From contig BGZK01001247.1 in the NCBI GenBank assembly GCA_005406025.1, positions 1 to 64,000 of the forward strand: 64,000 nucleotides of DNA, in the 5' to 3' direction. This DNA comes from Eumeta japonica (taxonomy: Eukaryota > Arthropoda > Insecta > Lepidoptera > Psychidae). Positions 33,185 through 45,684 of the stretch are shown in pieces. The translations under genes were made by a program, and so were the position numbers. The notes below the pieces were generated by a model. The model saw only the letters and a program-made list of their open reading frames with translations. It did no database searches and was not told the origin of the DNA. The first letter of the stretch is position 1; each line of letters opens with the position of its first letter.

Positions 33185-34100
33185 GATATCTTCTGGATAC
33201 GGAAGCCAGAAAACTCGAATATCCTTTTTTAAATAAGAAATGCTGAAACACAGTTTATGATTTTCAGAACAGCATTAAATAGTTTTTTTTTTGTACTATC
33301 AAAGATTATTTCAGAATAAACACGAGAGCCGATAATTCAAAATTAAAATAATAAACAAAACCCGACTTCAATTTCTAAAGTTAATTGAAAATGTGCTGCC
33401 ATTTATTTTGTAGTGACATAAAAGCCATTCTTTAACCTTTCATCGGTCCATGCTTTCTAAATCTATAAATACAAACATATTAATATTTTTATAACAGCAA
33501 CGGTTTTATACAGAGAAAACATAGGAGAGGCCCTTGCTCGCCGAACCAGCGTCGCACTTGATCGATTTCGTTTTAAATGTAACTGTACCGCTGTGACGCA
33601 AGTCTCGGTTACATGAATGCTAATCAAAAGCCGCAGACGTGACCGGCTCGTGCGCAGAACAGTAACAGGGTCTTCCCGAGAAATGCCTGAGCTCTACCAT
33701 TACATGACGGCATTTTGAACGTGCCAAGTGAAGGTCGAATCAACTTTGGCATGCAAGGTTCCGCAGCGATTGTAAACAAACGCTGTTTACAGATTGAATT
33801 TCGCGGCCTAGCGGTTCATAGCCTGGTTTCGATGCATTTGCAAAACATGAAGTTTACTTTTAAATAATATTTACATAGGATCGGCAAATTTACATATTTT
33901 TTGTTTCCTGTTAACGTGGTTAGATTCGATTTATTTTCACATTTTTATTCTTATTTTTTTTTTGTAGATAAATTATTAACAGTTAATATATGTTTTCCGT
34001 TAGAACCTTTATTAGTATTGTACACACATAACGAGGTTACTATGACGTGGGATATAGAAAATTTATCGCTTAATGATATGTATCTTAAGTAAACACTCAC
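33185..34100. other. no gene seen
   Basis: AT-rich; nothing supported. Confidence 0.5.
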
Positions 34101-34105
34101 ATAAA

Positions 34106-34186
34106 ACACTCTCATAAATGACTCCATAAGGTGTAAGATTTTTTCTGTTTCTATAAATTATTTGTCTGGAGTATTTATGAGAGTGT
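34106..34186. repeat. 21-bp inverted repeat, 40-nt loop
   Basis: ACACTCTCATAAATGACTCCA (34106-34126) is complementary to TGGAGTATTTATGAGAGTGT (34167-34186) with a single 1-base bulge. It could be a short MITE or a hairpin RNA. Confidence 0.8.
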
Positions 34187-34254
34187 GAAAATGTTTAAGA
34201 TATTGTTTGAAGAATGTTTAAGTGAAATAAATACCGCGGTCGATTTTTTTTCAG

Positions 34255-34401
34255 GTTCAGAACCAGGTGAAGACATTCGAGACACCGCAGTCGACTCTGC
34301 GTGCCGGGCCGGTCAAGATGTTCAAAGATGTTAAAGATGTTCAACGGCGGTGGGTTGACGGTGTCGATGCGAGTGGCAGTGCATGTGGTACCGTGTGGTA
34401 G
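34255..34401 (+). CDS. exon-like open block behind a strong acceptor, unassigned
   Basis: CGATTTTTTTTCAG (34241-34254) is a near-ideal polypyrimidine tract plus AG. From 34255 the frame starting VQNQVKTFETPQSTLRAG stays open for 48 codons to TAG 34399-34401, directly followed by GTGACA, a fair splice donor; the block is 147 nt. It is far richer in GC than its flanks. The other two frames are stopped early. AAAGATGTT-like triplication gives KMFKDVKDVQ in the middle. No domain is recognised and there is no internal ATG start of note, so an internal or terminal exon is the best reading. It could equally be a decayed element or chance. Confidence 0.3.
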   Translation, partial: VQNQVKTFETPQSTLRAGPVKMFKDVKDVQRRWVDGVDASGSACGTVW

Positions 34402-37400
34402 GTGACACCGACCGGTGCTTGAATCAGGGAAGTCGTGGTCATTTTAGAATTATCAAATTAATATTATTATCTTGTTACTCATCTCGGTAAACGAATATTT
34501 TTTTTTATTTAATTATCTGAAATAACATATTAAAATTCGCAGTTTATGAAAATACATTTACTAGCAAGGTTTAGTTACTTAAAAAAACGTAAAACGTAAT
34601 TTGGATTTTTACTAACTATTACGTATAAATGTTAGTCGACCGAAGGAAAAATCCAATAACAAGACATCCAGAAAAATAACAACATAGATACGTTACCATC
34701 CGCTCTAGAATTCAGTGCGAGATAAACATCGTATTGCAAAACGTCAAATACATCGAAGCTCGAATTCAACATTATCTGACAGCCCAGTTTAGTGATTGCA
34801 AAATAACGCGAGCGTTCACGTGCGTGCGCGCACCCGCATGCGCGAATAGCTGAATATTTATTACGAGCGTATGCAAAAAGCCGGTTGCCGTTGAGAAATC
34901 GCATTTGTTGCAGTTTTCGTGAATGCATTTTTTTTTGTATGCATTCATTTTAAAAAAGGCCTACTTTTATGGCGTTATAGAGCGGAAAATAGATGATGGT
35001 TTCTTTATAAACTGTGGCATGATGTAAATTTTGTTGCATTTTCGCATATTATATTGAATAATTACTATTGTAAGGAGATGCACTATCTTTATTTATTGAG
35101 GGAACGATAAGTAAATAAGAAATATACAGGTTTTCCAAACACGGAAAAACTATAAAAAGTGAGTGTAACAAATATATACCAGCGCTAATTTTTGAATATA
35201 TATTTTTGTTCTATTGTTTACAACTATATTTGTATAAGCATAATAATTTAAAATTTATACACACATCTTAATAAAATATTACACGAAGTGTAATCTTTAT
35301 GAAACAAAAGAAAAGGAAATATAAAAAGTATAAAAAATATCAACGGAATACTTCGGCGATAAGCTATGAGAAAAAGTTTTTGAATTTGACAAATATGACA
35401 TTAAAAATAGTCTAATGCAAATATTATAAAGCCGTCTTGGTCATCATAATACACCTGCAGATTTATGTATCGTAAGCGATCTATGAATAATATTTTATAA
35501 TAAATATTTGCATTAAATAAATAATAATGACCTTCTTAGTTTTTCACGTCTACTATAGTAGCATCAAACCGGGTTAATACGTATTTTAGATAGACGCCAA
35601 GGACAATTCTAAAATATCCATTTCGCTAAATCACTGATCCTTTAAAGCTCAGAAATGGCGCGTAGAATAGGACCGTTGATTATTAACGAAAACATACTTC
35701 TTGGCATTCACATCAAAAACTATAAATTCAAGAATAGTCTACATTCATGTCTAGGTATGAACATGGATATATGTTTATGAATGGGTGTCTATAACTATAA
35801 CTATCTGAATGTGTTAAATTGCACTTTTTTTCCATAGAGCAGATCCGGAGAAAATGGACTGTGACAAACAGACAAACATCCACGAGAGCGAACCTCTACA
35901 AAGCTTCGGTTTTTTTCATCGGCTGTAGACGATCCATCATAAAAGGCTTGCGTGTGTAGCTGTACGAATACATTTCTATAAGTTTAGAAAGAAATCGTCC
36001 ATAGGTATACATACACACATCACAACAAAATCGGTTTCCACGCGGAGATCTACACCGGCCGGTATTTCTACTAATGTCAAGGCTGAAATTACTATACTAC
36101 AGAAATGGCGTTGTTAAGTTTAGTAGGATTGGTAGCGGGGACACCTTGAAAAACCAGCCCCTGCCATTTGAATAATGGCCCAACTGAGCACTGTTGTTCA
36201 AATTACCACCGTCCAGATACAACGTTAGACGATTATGAATATTAATCTTTGGTCGCGATCGAAAGGTTATTTCTTCGATATTGGTGTATCGATAGTGAAA
36301 ACCTGCCAAGTGCGATTCGGACTAGTGCGGAGACGGTTTCGTAATATACATCATATCATTAGTGACGCTCTCAATCTATCTCTAAAAAGTATATCCCATT
36401 ACAATGTCTTATTAAAATCTGGCCCAAGTTTGTAGTAGATAAAATAAAAAAACCTTCAGAAAAAAAAAGTCGGTAAAATTTTACCCCATATCCTTTGTAT
36501 AAGTGAGCTACCACTGGACCAAGTGAATTGTTAATCGTCAATAAAATTGAGCAATAAATTTTTTAAATACTTAAATATTTTCTCTTTGCGAAACTTTTCC
36601 GTGTCACGTGTCAATTTAAAGGCGATATTTTTGTTGAAGTGCCTTTAAATTATGAATAGGACTTTCAGACAAACAGACACTACGACAGACGTACCGTTCA
36701 GAAATACACGAAAGTAATCCTACAATAGTTTCATTTTTTTTTTTCAACGAATCCCAAAAATTGGGTCGAGCCAAACGAAAACGTTATATCAAGCGAAATA
36801 GTTAATAAGTCTATATATAATACGTCTCGGATGTATGAATGTATATGTACAATCAAGCCAAGTACGGCTACGTGGAAAAACAACCTCTCACGTTATGTGA
36901 CATTATGTCTTAGTTATTTATTTTTTTTTGTGAAGTAATCGCATATAAATATATTTCACAACGACACGAACAATTAACGTTATTAATGGTTTTACAATTA
37001 TTTATCGTAAACTAGACACTCGACTCAATTTAACTAACCACGACTCCGCTACATTTATATAAGATTTATTAGCCATGAGTTATTTAATAGAATAGTAATC
37101 GATTTTTTTTTGTATAGAAAAATTGTTCTCGATAAGTGTAATATTATTAGTAAAGTGAGTGGAATTTTAAATTCCTACGAGGTGATGAATCAAATATTCA
37201 AATTATGTATTAAGCTATCACCAGACTCCATTCTGTTAAATGAAATGCATGAAGTAAAGTTAGATCACACTATTCGAGGTATCTGATTGATCTGTATCTA
37301 GGCAAAGTTCAAAGCCCAGGGACGTCTATCCGAAATCTAGGGTTTTGGATTTTCGTTTGATTTTTTTATTGCGTCGATCGAGATCGAAATTGAAATCGAA

Positions 37401-37500
37401 CTAGATAAACATTTAAACAAAAAACGATTCTAAATCGATATTCGTAATAGGTATAACTATCTATGAGCTCGTACATGGAAATTCTCGTTGCCTGCGAGCT
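34402..37500. other. no gene seen
   Basis: AT-rich; AATGCAAATATT (35412) and AATATTTGCATT (35503) form a distant 12-bp inverted pair. The 98-codon minus ORF at 34632-34928 lacks a recognisable domain. Confidence 0.45.
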
Positions 37501-37521
37501 TAGCATGACGTCTTGGATCCT

Positions 37522-37809
37522 TATATAAGCACCGTCCTATCCGCGCGAACCTGATGAATGAAAGGAATGATCCTGCAGACAGCACCTTCTCTATGGCGTC
37601 ATGCTAGGCCTGCCGTTCAGTTTACGCAGCACATCCTCCTTCAACGCACCTTCTACGAGCTAGCCGACTGTATAAATCGAGATATTTCCGTTCACAATCA
37701 CAATCGAGCGAGCACAATTTGGCACGCGGGTTCTTTAATATCGACTGTACGCTGTGATGGAAGCGGGCTGGCCGTTGCGAATTTAATCACCACGCGATTT
37801 CGTTTTTAA
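37522..37809 (+). CDS. TATA box followed by 83-codon ORF, unassigned
   Basis: TATATAAG at 37522-37529, with TGACGTCT 17 bp upstream, precedes an ORF from ATG 37558 to the stop at 37807-37809 (MKGMILQTAPSLWRHARPAV start). A TATA-directed start would fall near 37552, leaving almost no leader, which argues against this ATG being the start. The sequence has no signal peptide or domain that I recognise. A B-box-like GGAGGTTTGATCC at 37850 follows, so the patch may be a SINE-related GC island rather than a gene. Confidence 0.2.
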
Positions 37810-38265
37810 TACCGACGTGAGCTTTTGGCCTCTCGACCTCCCGATCGCCGGAGGTTTGATCCACGTTTGATTTTATATACCGTTAACGAAAAATTGCATA
37901 GGTGATTAACGACGTTAATTCCGTGTTTCGTGAATATATGTATATATAGTGTAATAGTGTAACTCCATAGAATATGTAAAGTGCGAAATAATAATTGTTA
38001 AGGTATAAATGTATATCCAGAATGGAAAATTCCAGAATTTATCAACCAATAATTAAAATGTCCATATTTTTTGCATATAGTCAATTATATACATACATAT
38101 ATATCGTTTTGAAATTTTTACACAAACTTGTATTCATATACGCGTACGTTTCCATTATTAGAACGAAGTACTACATCGACTCTAAAAATTCTTTCAGAGA
38201 AAGCTACACTGTACCAGAGTAATACAGCCTACATTTAATTTTGACATTAGCATTTGCCCCGTGTT
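37810..38265. other. no gene seen
   Basis: GC-rich scrap with a tRNA-like B box at 37850, then AT-rich. Confidence 0.35.
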
Positions 38266-38269
38266 CGTC

Positions 38270-38462
38270 CAAATTACCAGCAGCGGAAGCTAAATTGAAA
38301 GTAAAACGGGGAGCAGATTTGAGAGCCGAAACCGGAACCAAAATTGAAAAAGTAACCAGAATCCAATTTGAGTATGGAACCGGAATTGGAATCAATTGCG
38401 TGACCGGAACCGTAGTCAGGATGAGAGCCACAATTGAAATTGGAAGCCGGTCCGAGATTTGA
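38270..38462. repeat. degenerate hexanucleotide array (GGAACC/GGAATC type)
   Basis: Repeated six-base steps such as GAAACCGGAACC, GGAACCGGAATTGGAATC and GACCGGAACCGTAGTC run for about 190 bp with a G-A-rich plus strand. Frames on both strands stay open because the period is six; the 73- and 89-codon ORFs here are by-products. A complementary-strand array of the same type lies at 62575-62735. Confidence 0.65.
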
Positions 38463-38595
38463 ATTAACAGCAACAGCGATCGATGAAGGAAATACTTTTT
38501 ATCTCGATGCAGGCGAAGGCACGGTAGGAAAGCTAGTTCATAATATAGTAATATAGCGATTATACGATGTTACAATTAATAACATGGTAGGTGTG

Positions 38596-38617
38596 TATAT
38601 ATATATATATATATATA
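38596..38617. repeat. (TA)11 microsatellite
   Basis: Uninterrupted TA dinucleotides. Shorter AT runs occur at 40762-40778 and 41343-41358. Confidence 0.9.
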
Positions 38618-38619
38618 AA

Positions 38620-40785
38620 CTAGTTTATTTTAATGTATTATATAACTATTTCAGTGGTTGAGAGTGATAGAACATCAATCCATTTCTTTGTCTTACTATT
38701 GTATAAAAAAATTTTTTCATGGTCTACAATGAAATAGAAAAATAACGATAATCCGTTTCCATAAGTTTGGCGAATTCTGACGAAATATTTTTTTATATTC
38801 TTCACTATAATGAAAGCATTTGAAAAACATGTATTTTTGCGTGTTTTTTTTATATATTAATATGGTAACAACACATTATTACGGTCTCGTGAACTATTAA
38901 CACAGCGGGGATGCAATAAGTAAGATCTTTAACGACACGATTCACGCTTTTTTTTCATTTTTAATAACGCCTACGCTAACTACTCAGTCTGTGACGTCGT
39001 CTGTGTGTATGTACAGTCTGTATGTAATACGTTATACATGGTCTGTATCGCGCCAAACTATAGGGGCATACCGGTCGAAATATTAAAATGAAATTAATGT
39101 TGTTTTTTTTTTTCTCCAAGATTCGAAATACATAGTTAATCCTCTTACACGAATTAGCTACGTCTATGATTATGAAACATTTAGCATGCGAAATTCATAT
39201 GTATAATGAATAACTGTATATTTAGTGCCATAAATCGCATATACAGGATGTGTACTTTAATGCATAAAAGACACGATAACAACGAAGGCGTGTAAATATC
39301 ACACCTACTAAAAGACGTTTTAGTAATAAAGACTTTCATATTACTGGACATAAATTGGTGATTCTTTTTTATTGTTTTTACTTTACACTCTAATACCTAA
39401 AGATATTATTTTGACATTTGAAAAAAGTACATAGTCAATGATCCACTTGTACATTATAACTTATGGAATAAAAGACTTTATTACATTCTTAAAAATGTTT
39501 TTGCTTAAGTATTTACTATATAAGTATTTTATTACTAATACAGTTGTTAAATACCATAAATTAAAATACGTACTTATAGTACATAACAATTGCGTAAATA
39601 TTTTCTTGCAAAATGTACGACCTTTTATGTATAAGCAAGGAACAGAATTTGAAAATTTCTCGACATTAAAAAAACAGTACTTAAAGCAGTAAAGTATTAA
39701 GAATAAATGTCCGATTTCTCTTAAATATACCCAAGATTAGCCACATGACTTTTTTTATAAGATTATAATCTCTAGAATCATATGATTTAATTTGGGCGTC
39801 GTTGAATGAGCATCCTGTATAAAGAAAAAAGAAATATTCGTGTTAGCGCCGCGAGCGCACAGCTCGCCGTGCGATCTCGTAGAGCTCCGACATTAGCCAT
39901 TGATGGCCACTCTAAATCACCTCCAACATTTCTGTGCGGACCGCGGTCTAAAAAATGAAGCCGACCAAGTTAGGTGTTTCTAAGACTTCGACGGTCACTC
40001 ACACACGCAGTGCTCGTTGTTTGACGAAGTGGTTTACGTTGCAGACTTCTTTTCAAACTTTTTAAATTCTTTTTAATAAGAGAAAAACATTGTTTTTCAC
40101 GATTGCTCAGCGTAATGAAGCCTATGGCTACTGCTAATTACGTGTAAGATGCAGTCAAACCACATGGCGATTCTGAAATTTGACGTCTCAACGACAGCAA
40201 CGATCATTGTCTGTGACAGTTTCCTCCGTTTTGCCTCACGAGCGTTCCGATTTTCAGGGAGTACTGCATTCTAGATCGAAGTGCGTGTTAGAATTGATCT
40301 GAAACTTCAGTTCGAATAGAGTTTGGTCACTGTCAAACTACATCAAACATTTATGATTATTTCTACCTTCCATTTCAATTTTGCTGTAAATAAATTCTAG
40401 AATGTATAGACATATACAAAATACATTAAAATTCAGCACTTAAGCGGTGATATTTAGCATTAATTTTAAGATTCAAAAACCGATGGAGATGACATCAATG
40501 CGTTAAATCGAAAACAAATTGTCTTTTCATTATTTAGCATATATCTACCATCTATTCTTAAGTCCTAGCTAAAGCTAAAACAGTGTACGTAGCTGTTCAA
40601 TATTAGCATTTAATATTATCTAACCAGCTTCGACCTGGGCGTACTTCTTTGGTGTAGTGCAGTTTGAAGTACACTGAATACTGGTTAGTGATATTGATAC
40701 TAAATATGACCGCTTAGTTGCTAATTTTTAATTTACATTTAAATCGCGGTCGTTAACTCCAATATATATATATATATACACAAGT
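38620..40785. other. no gene seen
   Basis: AT-rich. A GC pocket lies at 39845-39890 (GCGCCGCGAGCGCACAGCTC). The 84-codon ORF at 39438-39692 (+) is AT-driven. Confidence 0.45.
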
Positions 40786-40788
40786 ACA

Positions 40789-40872
40789 TTTCAAGAGACG
40801 ACCCATCCCATAGCGTGTATAAGTACATGGTAATGGTGACAAATTAAAAATCTGTTAAACGTCTCTTGGAAA
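40789..40872. repeat. 12-bp inverted repeat, 59-nt loop
   Basis: TTTCAAGAGACG (40789-40800) and CGTCTCTTGGAAA (40860-40872) are complementary with a one-base bulge. Confidence 0.6.
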
Positions 40873-41635
40873 CGAATTATACGGACTATCTATGGAATGG
40901 CTATCGGCGTCTTCCGGTGGTTTTAGTTTAAGTGAAAAGTGCATTCATACCGTCAATCTGGCGGTCGCACCACAGCGGCATCGACAGCGGCCGGATCACG
41001 AAGAAAGCGGGGACGAGCACGCCGGTGGCGTCATTTAGTAACAAATCGCCAATTAAGTCGCGTGCGCCGGGCGGCGGCCAGACACGCGCACGTCTACACT
41101 TTCGCGACTGGTTTCGCTATCGAAAGGATTTGTTCAATGTTTAAGTTTGAGATTGGTAGTTTTTGAAGTGGAAATTCGTTTAGGCGTGTTGGGTATTTTT
41201 TGAGATGGGATCAAACCATTAAACTCGCGACACTGTTACCGTTGCCGTAACCGACACCTCCGTATATAAGTATCTACATACATTGGCCCCGTTTACATGA
41301 CGTTTACACGAGAGTTGAGTTTTAGGTTGAAGTACATTGATAATATATATATATATATTAATAATACATACAATATAGATATATATTCATGTCGTAACTT
41401 TTCGTACTGTATTTGTAAATTTACGTTTTAAGCAATAAATTGCGATTTTTGTATGTAAAATAATATGTATTATTTTCATGTTCAATAGCTCATTAAATGA
41501 AAATTGTAATATAATTTTTGTAGTAGTAGTTTATAATAACGAATAAAAACACTTCATTTAAAAGTATATCCTGCACAATAAAGTATTCCCTGACGATTGT
41601 AAAAATACACACGTAATTGTTCAAGTTTTCACTTC
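40873..41635. other. no gene seen; GC pocket
   Basis: A GC-rich pocket at 40960-41080 carries overlapping ORFs in two frames (70 and 75 codons) without motifs; the remainder is AT-rich. Confidence 0.4.
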
Positions 41636-41639
41636 TGTC

Positions 41640-41673
41640 GGCACTCCCGGAGTGCCAATGTTTTTTTTTTTTT
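41640..41673 (+). other. 8-bp GC hairpin followed by T13
   Basis: GGCACTCC-C-GGAGTGCC (41640-41656) is followed by AATG and T13 at 41661-41673. The T-run would stop RNA polymerase III if a Pol III transcript crossed it on the plus strand, but no A/B box is visible upstream. Confidence 0.55.
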
Positions 41674-44600
41674 CTATAGATTTGATAAACTTAATGTAGA
41701 TCTCCATGATTTTAATTCATTTTAAATCTCGCTCCTAAGCACGATACTGATCCTACCGATTTCAATTTTTCCTCTTCTGTCTCGGTCACACTCATTCTAT
41801 CTCTCTTTCGCCTCTCCCTCTCCATCCTTATCGCCTTCGCCCTTCTCTCTCGTCAAGCGAATCAAACAATTAGAGATTTAAACGAAGATTTTTTTACTAT
41901 AAATATATATGTATGTAGCATATGAGGAAAAGGACCTCTTTTTAAACGCACTTTCGACAATTAGAATTTAACCTTCAAAGTGAGTACCATCAAAATTGGA
42001 TTTAAAAAGAGGAGGTCGTGGAGACGAAATTCTAAGTTTACAAAAGAAAGAGTTCTCAGATATTTTTCGACCACCGTTAAGGCTGCCCGCAGACCGGAGA
42101 ACGAGCGGCCGCCCGAATACAGATCAATGAATACGTACAAAACGTCGCGCATTCAATAGTATTAGAGCGGTCACAGACAAACTCTTAATTGAATTCGCAT
42201 CGCGTTCTCGGAACGTATTTCTGAGACGGCGACGGAACGGAAACAGTGAATCAAGCGTCGCTGCGCACGCGGCGCGCCCGGCCGGGCCGACCCGCCTAAA
42301 ACCGATTCCGTACGCGTCCGCGCCGTAGTTTAATATTCACAATGAATATCATTTGCGACGAATCCAAACTAATGCAAACTGTAGGAAAACTTGTCTGTTC
42401 ATTAAACGTAAATGTTCTAAATATTGTAATAATGTAAAAAAAAACAAACCTGTTTGCGGACGCTACTGTTCAAATATAGTGCAACACAAATTTAATATTA
42501 AATTTTCAGCTTTCACTGAACGCACACATAAATAAGATAAAAAAGGAAAATGTATATCATTGATATGCACCCTCCCGAAAATAATTGTACTGTCATTGTC
42601 AATTATATACATGAATTCAGTATTCAATTATGCATTTGTACAATTATTGACGAGGAGCTTGTGAGTTAACCTCAATTTTAGCAATACATATTCGTATAAT
42701 ATTAGAATGTAATGCTCTCTTTATTGTATTATTACTGTGTCTTTTGAACGGCCCATAAATAACGTATTTAAGAGACTAGTATTTTACAACTTTCATCACT
42801 TTCTTATAGAACTATCGGATAACTAGCAGCTGTTTTGAACCGAACCGCAATATTAAAACGACTTAAAAAGAAGAAGTCGAAAAATTTAACACGATTAAAT
42901 AACCACACAACCCAGTTCCGTTACATGACAGATCTATTGGGCTATAAACTGTTTTACAATTGAGTTAGCGTTGTGAGTTATTGTTAGGGTAACCATGATA
43001 CGTCTTCGGACATCCGGACTGAACAACTATTACACGAAAATGATATGAATCATCAATATTTTCTATAAGCACTATATCATACGTTAGTTTTTTTTTCGTG
43101 ATAAACAATTAAATCTTTGCCTGTAGGTAATAATTGCCTGTAGGAAGTTTCGTATGTTATATTAGAGTTATTTTTATGGCTAAAAAAAGGAGTAACCAAT
43201 TTTTGCATTTCTGTGTTAATTTGATGTTTGTGTATTGCATCAGTTGTATGAGAGTAACTTACAGGCTTTGATAACAGTATGGTAATCATGATCTTAAGAA
43301 CAAAAAATGAGTGTAAGTAATTCGAAATTTGATGATGAATACATATTATTATTAATTCTCTCATACCACAAAAGAGGTCCTCTCAAATCTTGACGAAATA
43401 ATTGTGGACTATCTTTGGATTTTTTTTAATAAAATACCATGTTTTGCACTAACCTTTCGTTGCAAAACATTAATTTATTTCCTAGCCTTATTGAAAAAAA
43501 TGTGTAATATTTTACACTTTCAATCATAAAATACTATTATGGCTTTCAATTTTTTGTTTCATATGTAAATATTCATCCAAAATTATTTTAGTGTATCATT
43601 CTTTATCATAAGCCACTTCGAAATATTTGTGGAACAATTGGAAAACATTTTAGATTATTTCTAAATATACTCTTTCTTCGTACTAACTCACAAATACACT
43701 TTTATATTTTTATGCAGTAAACAAATCCAAGGTTTAAAATTACAATCTATCTATCTATATTAACATTAATTATTATGTATACATTACGATATCCATTCGA
43801 GTATAATTAATATGATGTCCCGACTATTTCCTACGATGTATTGTGAGCCTACTCGTAAGCGCAGACGCATTTGCGTTGCGCAACATATCACATTGTAGTG
43901 TTATCATAAGTCATTGTTGCAAAATAAGCCAAACAGGACCGTGTTTTAGTTCATGTGACGCAATCTAAGTCAAGTTTAGTCTTTCTGTCAGTCACTTACG
44001 TTCATATAAGATTATCTTCATTGAGTACTACGTGCGGTAGTAATTTATAGGATCACCTCCCCATAGCATGAGTTATGTGTAGAGTTTGTTAAGTACATAG
44101 TTAGTAATCATGGAATTTTCTATATAAACATTCATTGACAAATTAAAAGTTTCTACAGCTACATTGCGTTTTGATCAACATAAGACCAAGTCTTTATATA
44201 TTTGTAGTCAAATTTATAGTTTAAAATCAGTAAAAAGGGGTTTAATAACATAAGCAGTATTAACGGAATCAGTACGAGTTTCAGTTTCCAAACTCGAAAA
44301 ACATTTCTATTTCGGAGCTCGTAAAGATTTCGTAAACAGAAGTCTTCGAATTTCCTCGTTCAATAATCTCACGCTTGAATGCTTAAACGTAATTATTGTG
44401 ATTGTTTGTCTAAATTGAAAGTATAGTTTTTTAGTCTATGTGGCAAATACTGCAGCAGTTATCTGACAAAATTCACACCTAAATTATTTATAAATAGAAG
44501 ATTACTTATAAATACAAATAGATAACCATATCAGAAAAACTACTGTCTAAAGGTCGTTTACGAATTAAAACACTAGATCATTACGTATTATTTTTGGCAT

Positions 44601-44880
44601 TTAAAATATTTTACATAACCTTCCGCCTAATATACGCTTTAGCATATATACGATCGAGAGATGTGCCCGCGCACTTGGCATTTAAATATTATTCAAGCAC
44701 TAGCGTTTGGCATTTGACCCGTGTGCGAAGATGCCTCACGCAGAGAAAGGTCATGACGATATATTTTCACTATTAGCATTAGGCGTGTTGTATTTTTACG
44801 ACATTTCAAACGGAATGAAGCGACAGGCGACAACGAAAAAAACAACACGTCTTTTCTCATGTCATAAGAATGAGAAACAA
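41674..44880. other. no gene seen; GC pocket
   Basis: A GC-rich pocket at 42230-42330 (GCGCACGCGGCGCGCCCGGC) lies in AT-rich DNA. ORFs at 42353-42535 and 43077-43364 show no domain. Confidence 0.45.
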
Positions 44881-44885
44881 ATTGG

Positions 44886-44962
44886 CTGTGACAGACAGAC
44901 ACACGGTTGATCTTATAAAGATTACGTTTTTCCTTACATTCGGATGTACGGAACCCTAAAAA
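44886..44962 (+). mobile_element. GACAGACAGACA...CGGAACCCTAAAAA repeat tail
   Basis: GTGACAGACAGACACACGG, GATTACGTTTTTCCTTACA and GTACGGAACCCTAAAAACC follow in the order of a common lepidopteran repeat tail. Related fragments lie at 6020, 25791 (inverted) and 49785. Confidence 0.6.
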
Positions 44963-45435
44963 CCATTCAAGTTGCAACTTGAGCTCCTACCGTTAAGGAT
45001 AAATACCTAAAGCACAAAATAGATATTTACTCACTTATGAAATTACATATTATGTATGAAGCTGTTGTAAATTTCGATTATTTGAATATTTGTAACACAT
45101 TTAATGAATTAGTGTAATAAATAACATAATTCATTACAGGTATTGTCAAAAAAAACCGCAAGATCTCTAAATTCTCAATCCGGGGTCTCATTACGCTGAA
45201 AAAAAATAAATGGAATCCGAGACGTATTTCAGTGCGGAATTGCAGCAAATGTACGATTTCCTCTACTTTTTTTCCTTTTTTTTTTCAAACGACACCTTTT
45301 CCATTCGTAAGCTATCCCGCCCCGTTACAAAACACGTCGGTCATTTAGCGCTATACAAACAAGTGTATTGTCGCAGCTCCGAATAATAGCGAAGGCACGA
45401 GGCGTCATTAGTTACGGCAAATCATCGAAATGAAT
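44963..45435. other. no gene seen
   Basis: AT-rich, with T-rich runs at 45265-45285. Composition becomes more balanced toward 45360. Confidence 0.4.
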
Positions 45436-45439
45436 TCGT

Positions 45440-45515
45440 ACGTCGGACGGAAAACGCCCCGACGCGCACCGCGCGGCCGCTATAAAATATATAATGTAGT
45501 CTTCGACAGCGACGA
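45440..45515 (+). promoter_or_regulatory. GC block plus TATA box
   Basis: GACGCGCACCGCGCGGCCGC directly precedes TATAAAATATATAATG at 45481. The expected start, about 30 bp after TATAAAA, is near 45511 in CAGCGACGAC. This is the cleanest promoter-like arrangement in the window and it leaves a leader of about 42 nt before the ORF at 45553. Confidence 0.4.
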
Positions 45516-45552
45516 CTAGTTCGTCTAGCTGGGAATGTGAAATCGGACAGTA

Positions 45553-45678
45553 ATGGTTACGAGTGTAGAAAATAACAAGCACAGAAGTCTGTTTACAATG
45601 GAATGTTTAATATTCGATTCGGCGAATCGACCACGTTCCCAGACTCGTATTATTCGGTTTACACGTGGCCATAAATAA
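45553..45678 (+). CDS. 41-codon ORF behind the TATA box, unassigned
   Basis: ATG 45553 to TAA 45676-45678 encodes 41 residues beginning MVTSVENNKHRSLFTMECLI, with an Arg-rich end (RPRSQTRIIRFTRGHK). Its position about 72 bp after a TATA box in a GC island, and its balanced codon use, are the support. No signal peptide, transmembrane segment or domain is seen. No convincing donor lies within it. It may be a small peptide gene, an upstream ORF of a longer transcript, or chance. Confidence 0.3.
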   Translation: MVTSVENNKHRSLFTMECLIFDSANRPRSQTRIIRFTRGHK

Positions 45679-45684
45679 AATTAC

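Noticed and set aside
38204..38473. 89- and 73-codon ORFs on both strands
   Set aside because: Products of the hexanucleotide array at 38270-38462.
43077..43364. 95-codon minus ORF as a small protein gene
   Set aside because: Residue composition typical of AT-rich random translation; no promoter context.
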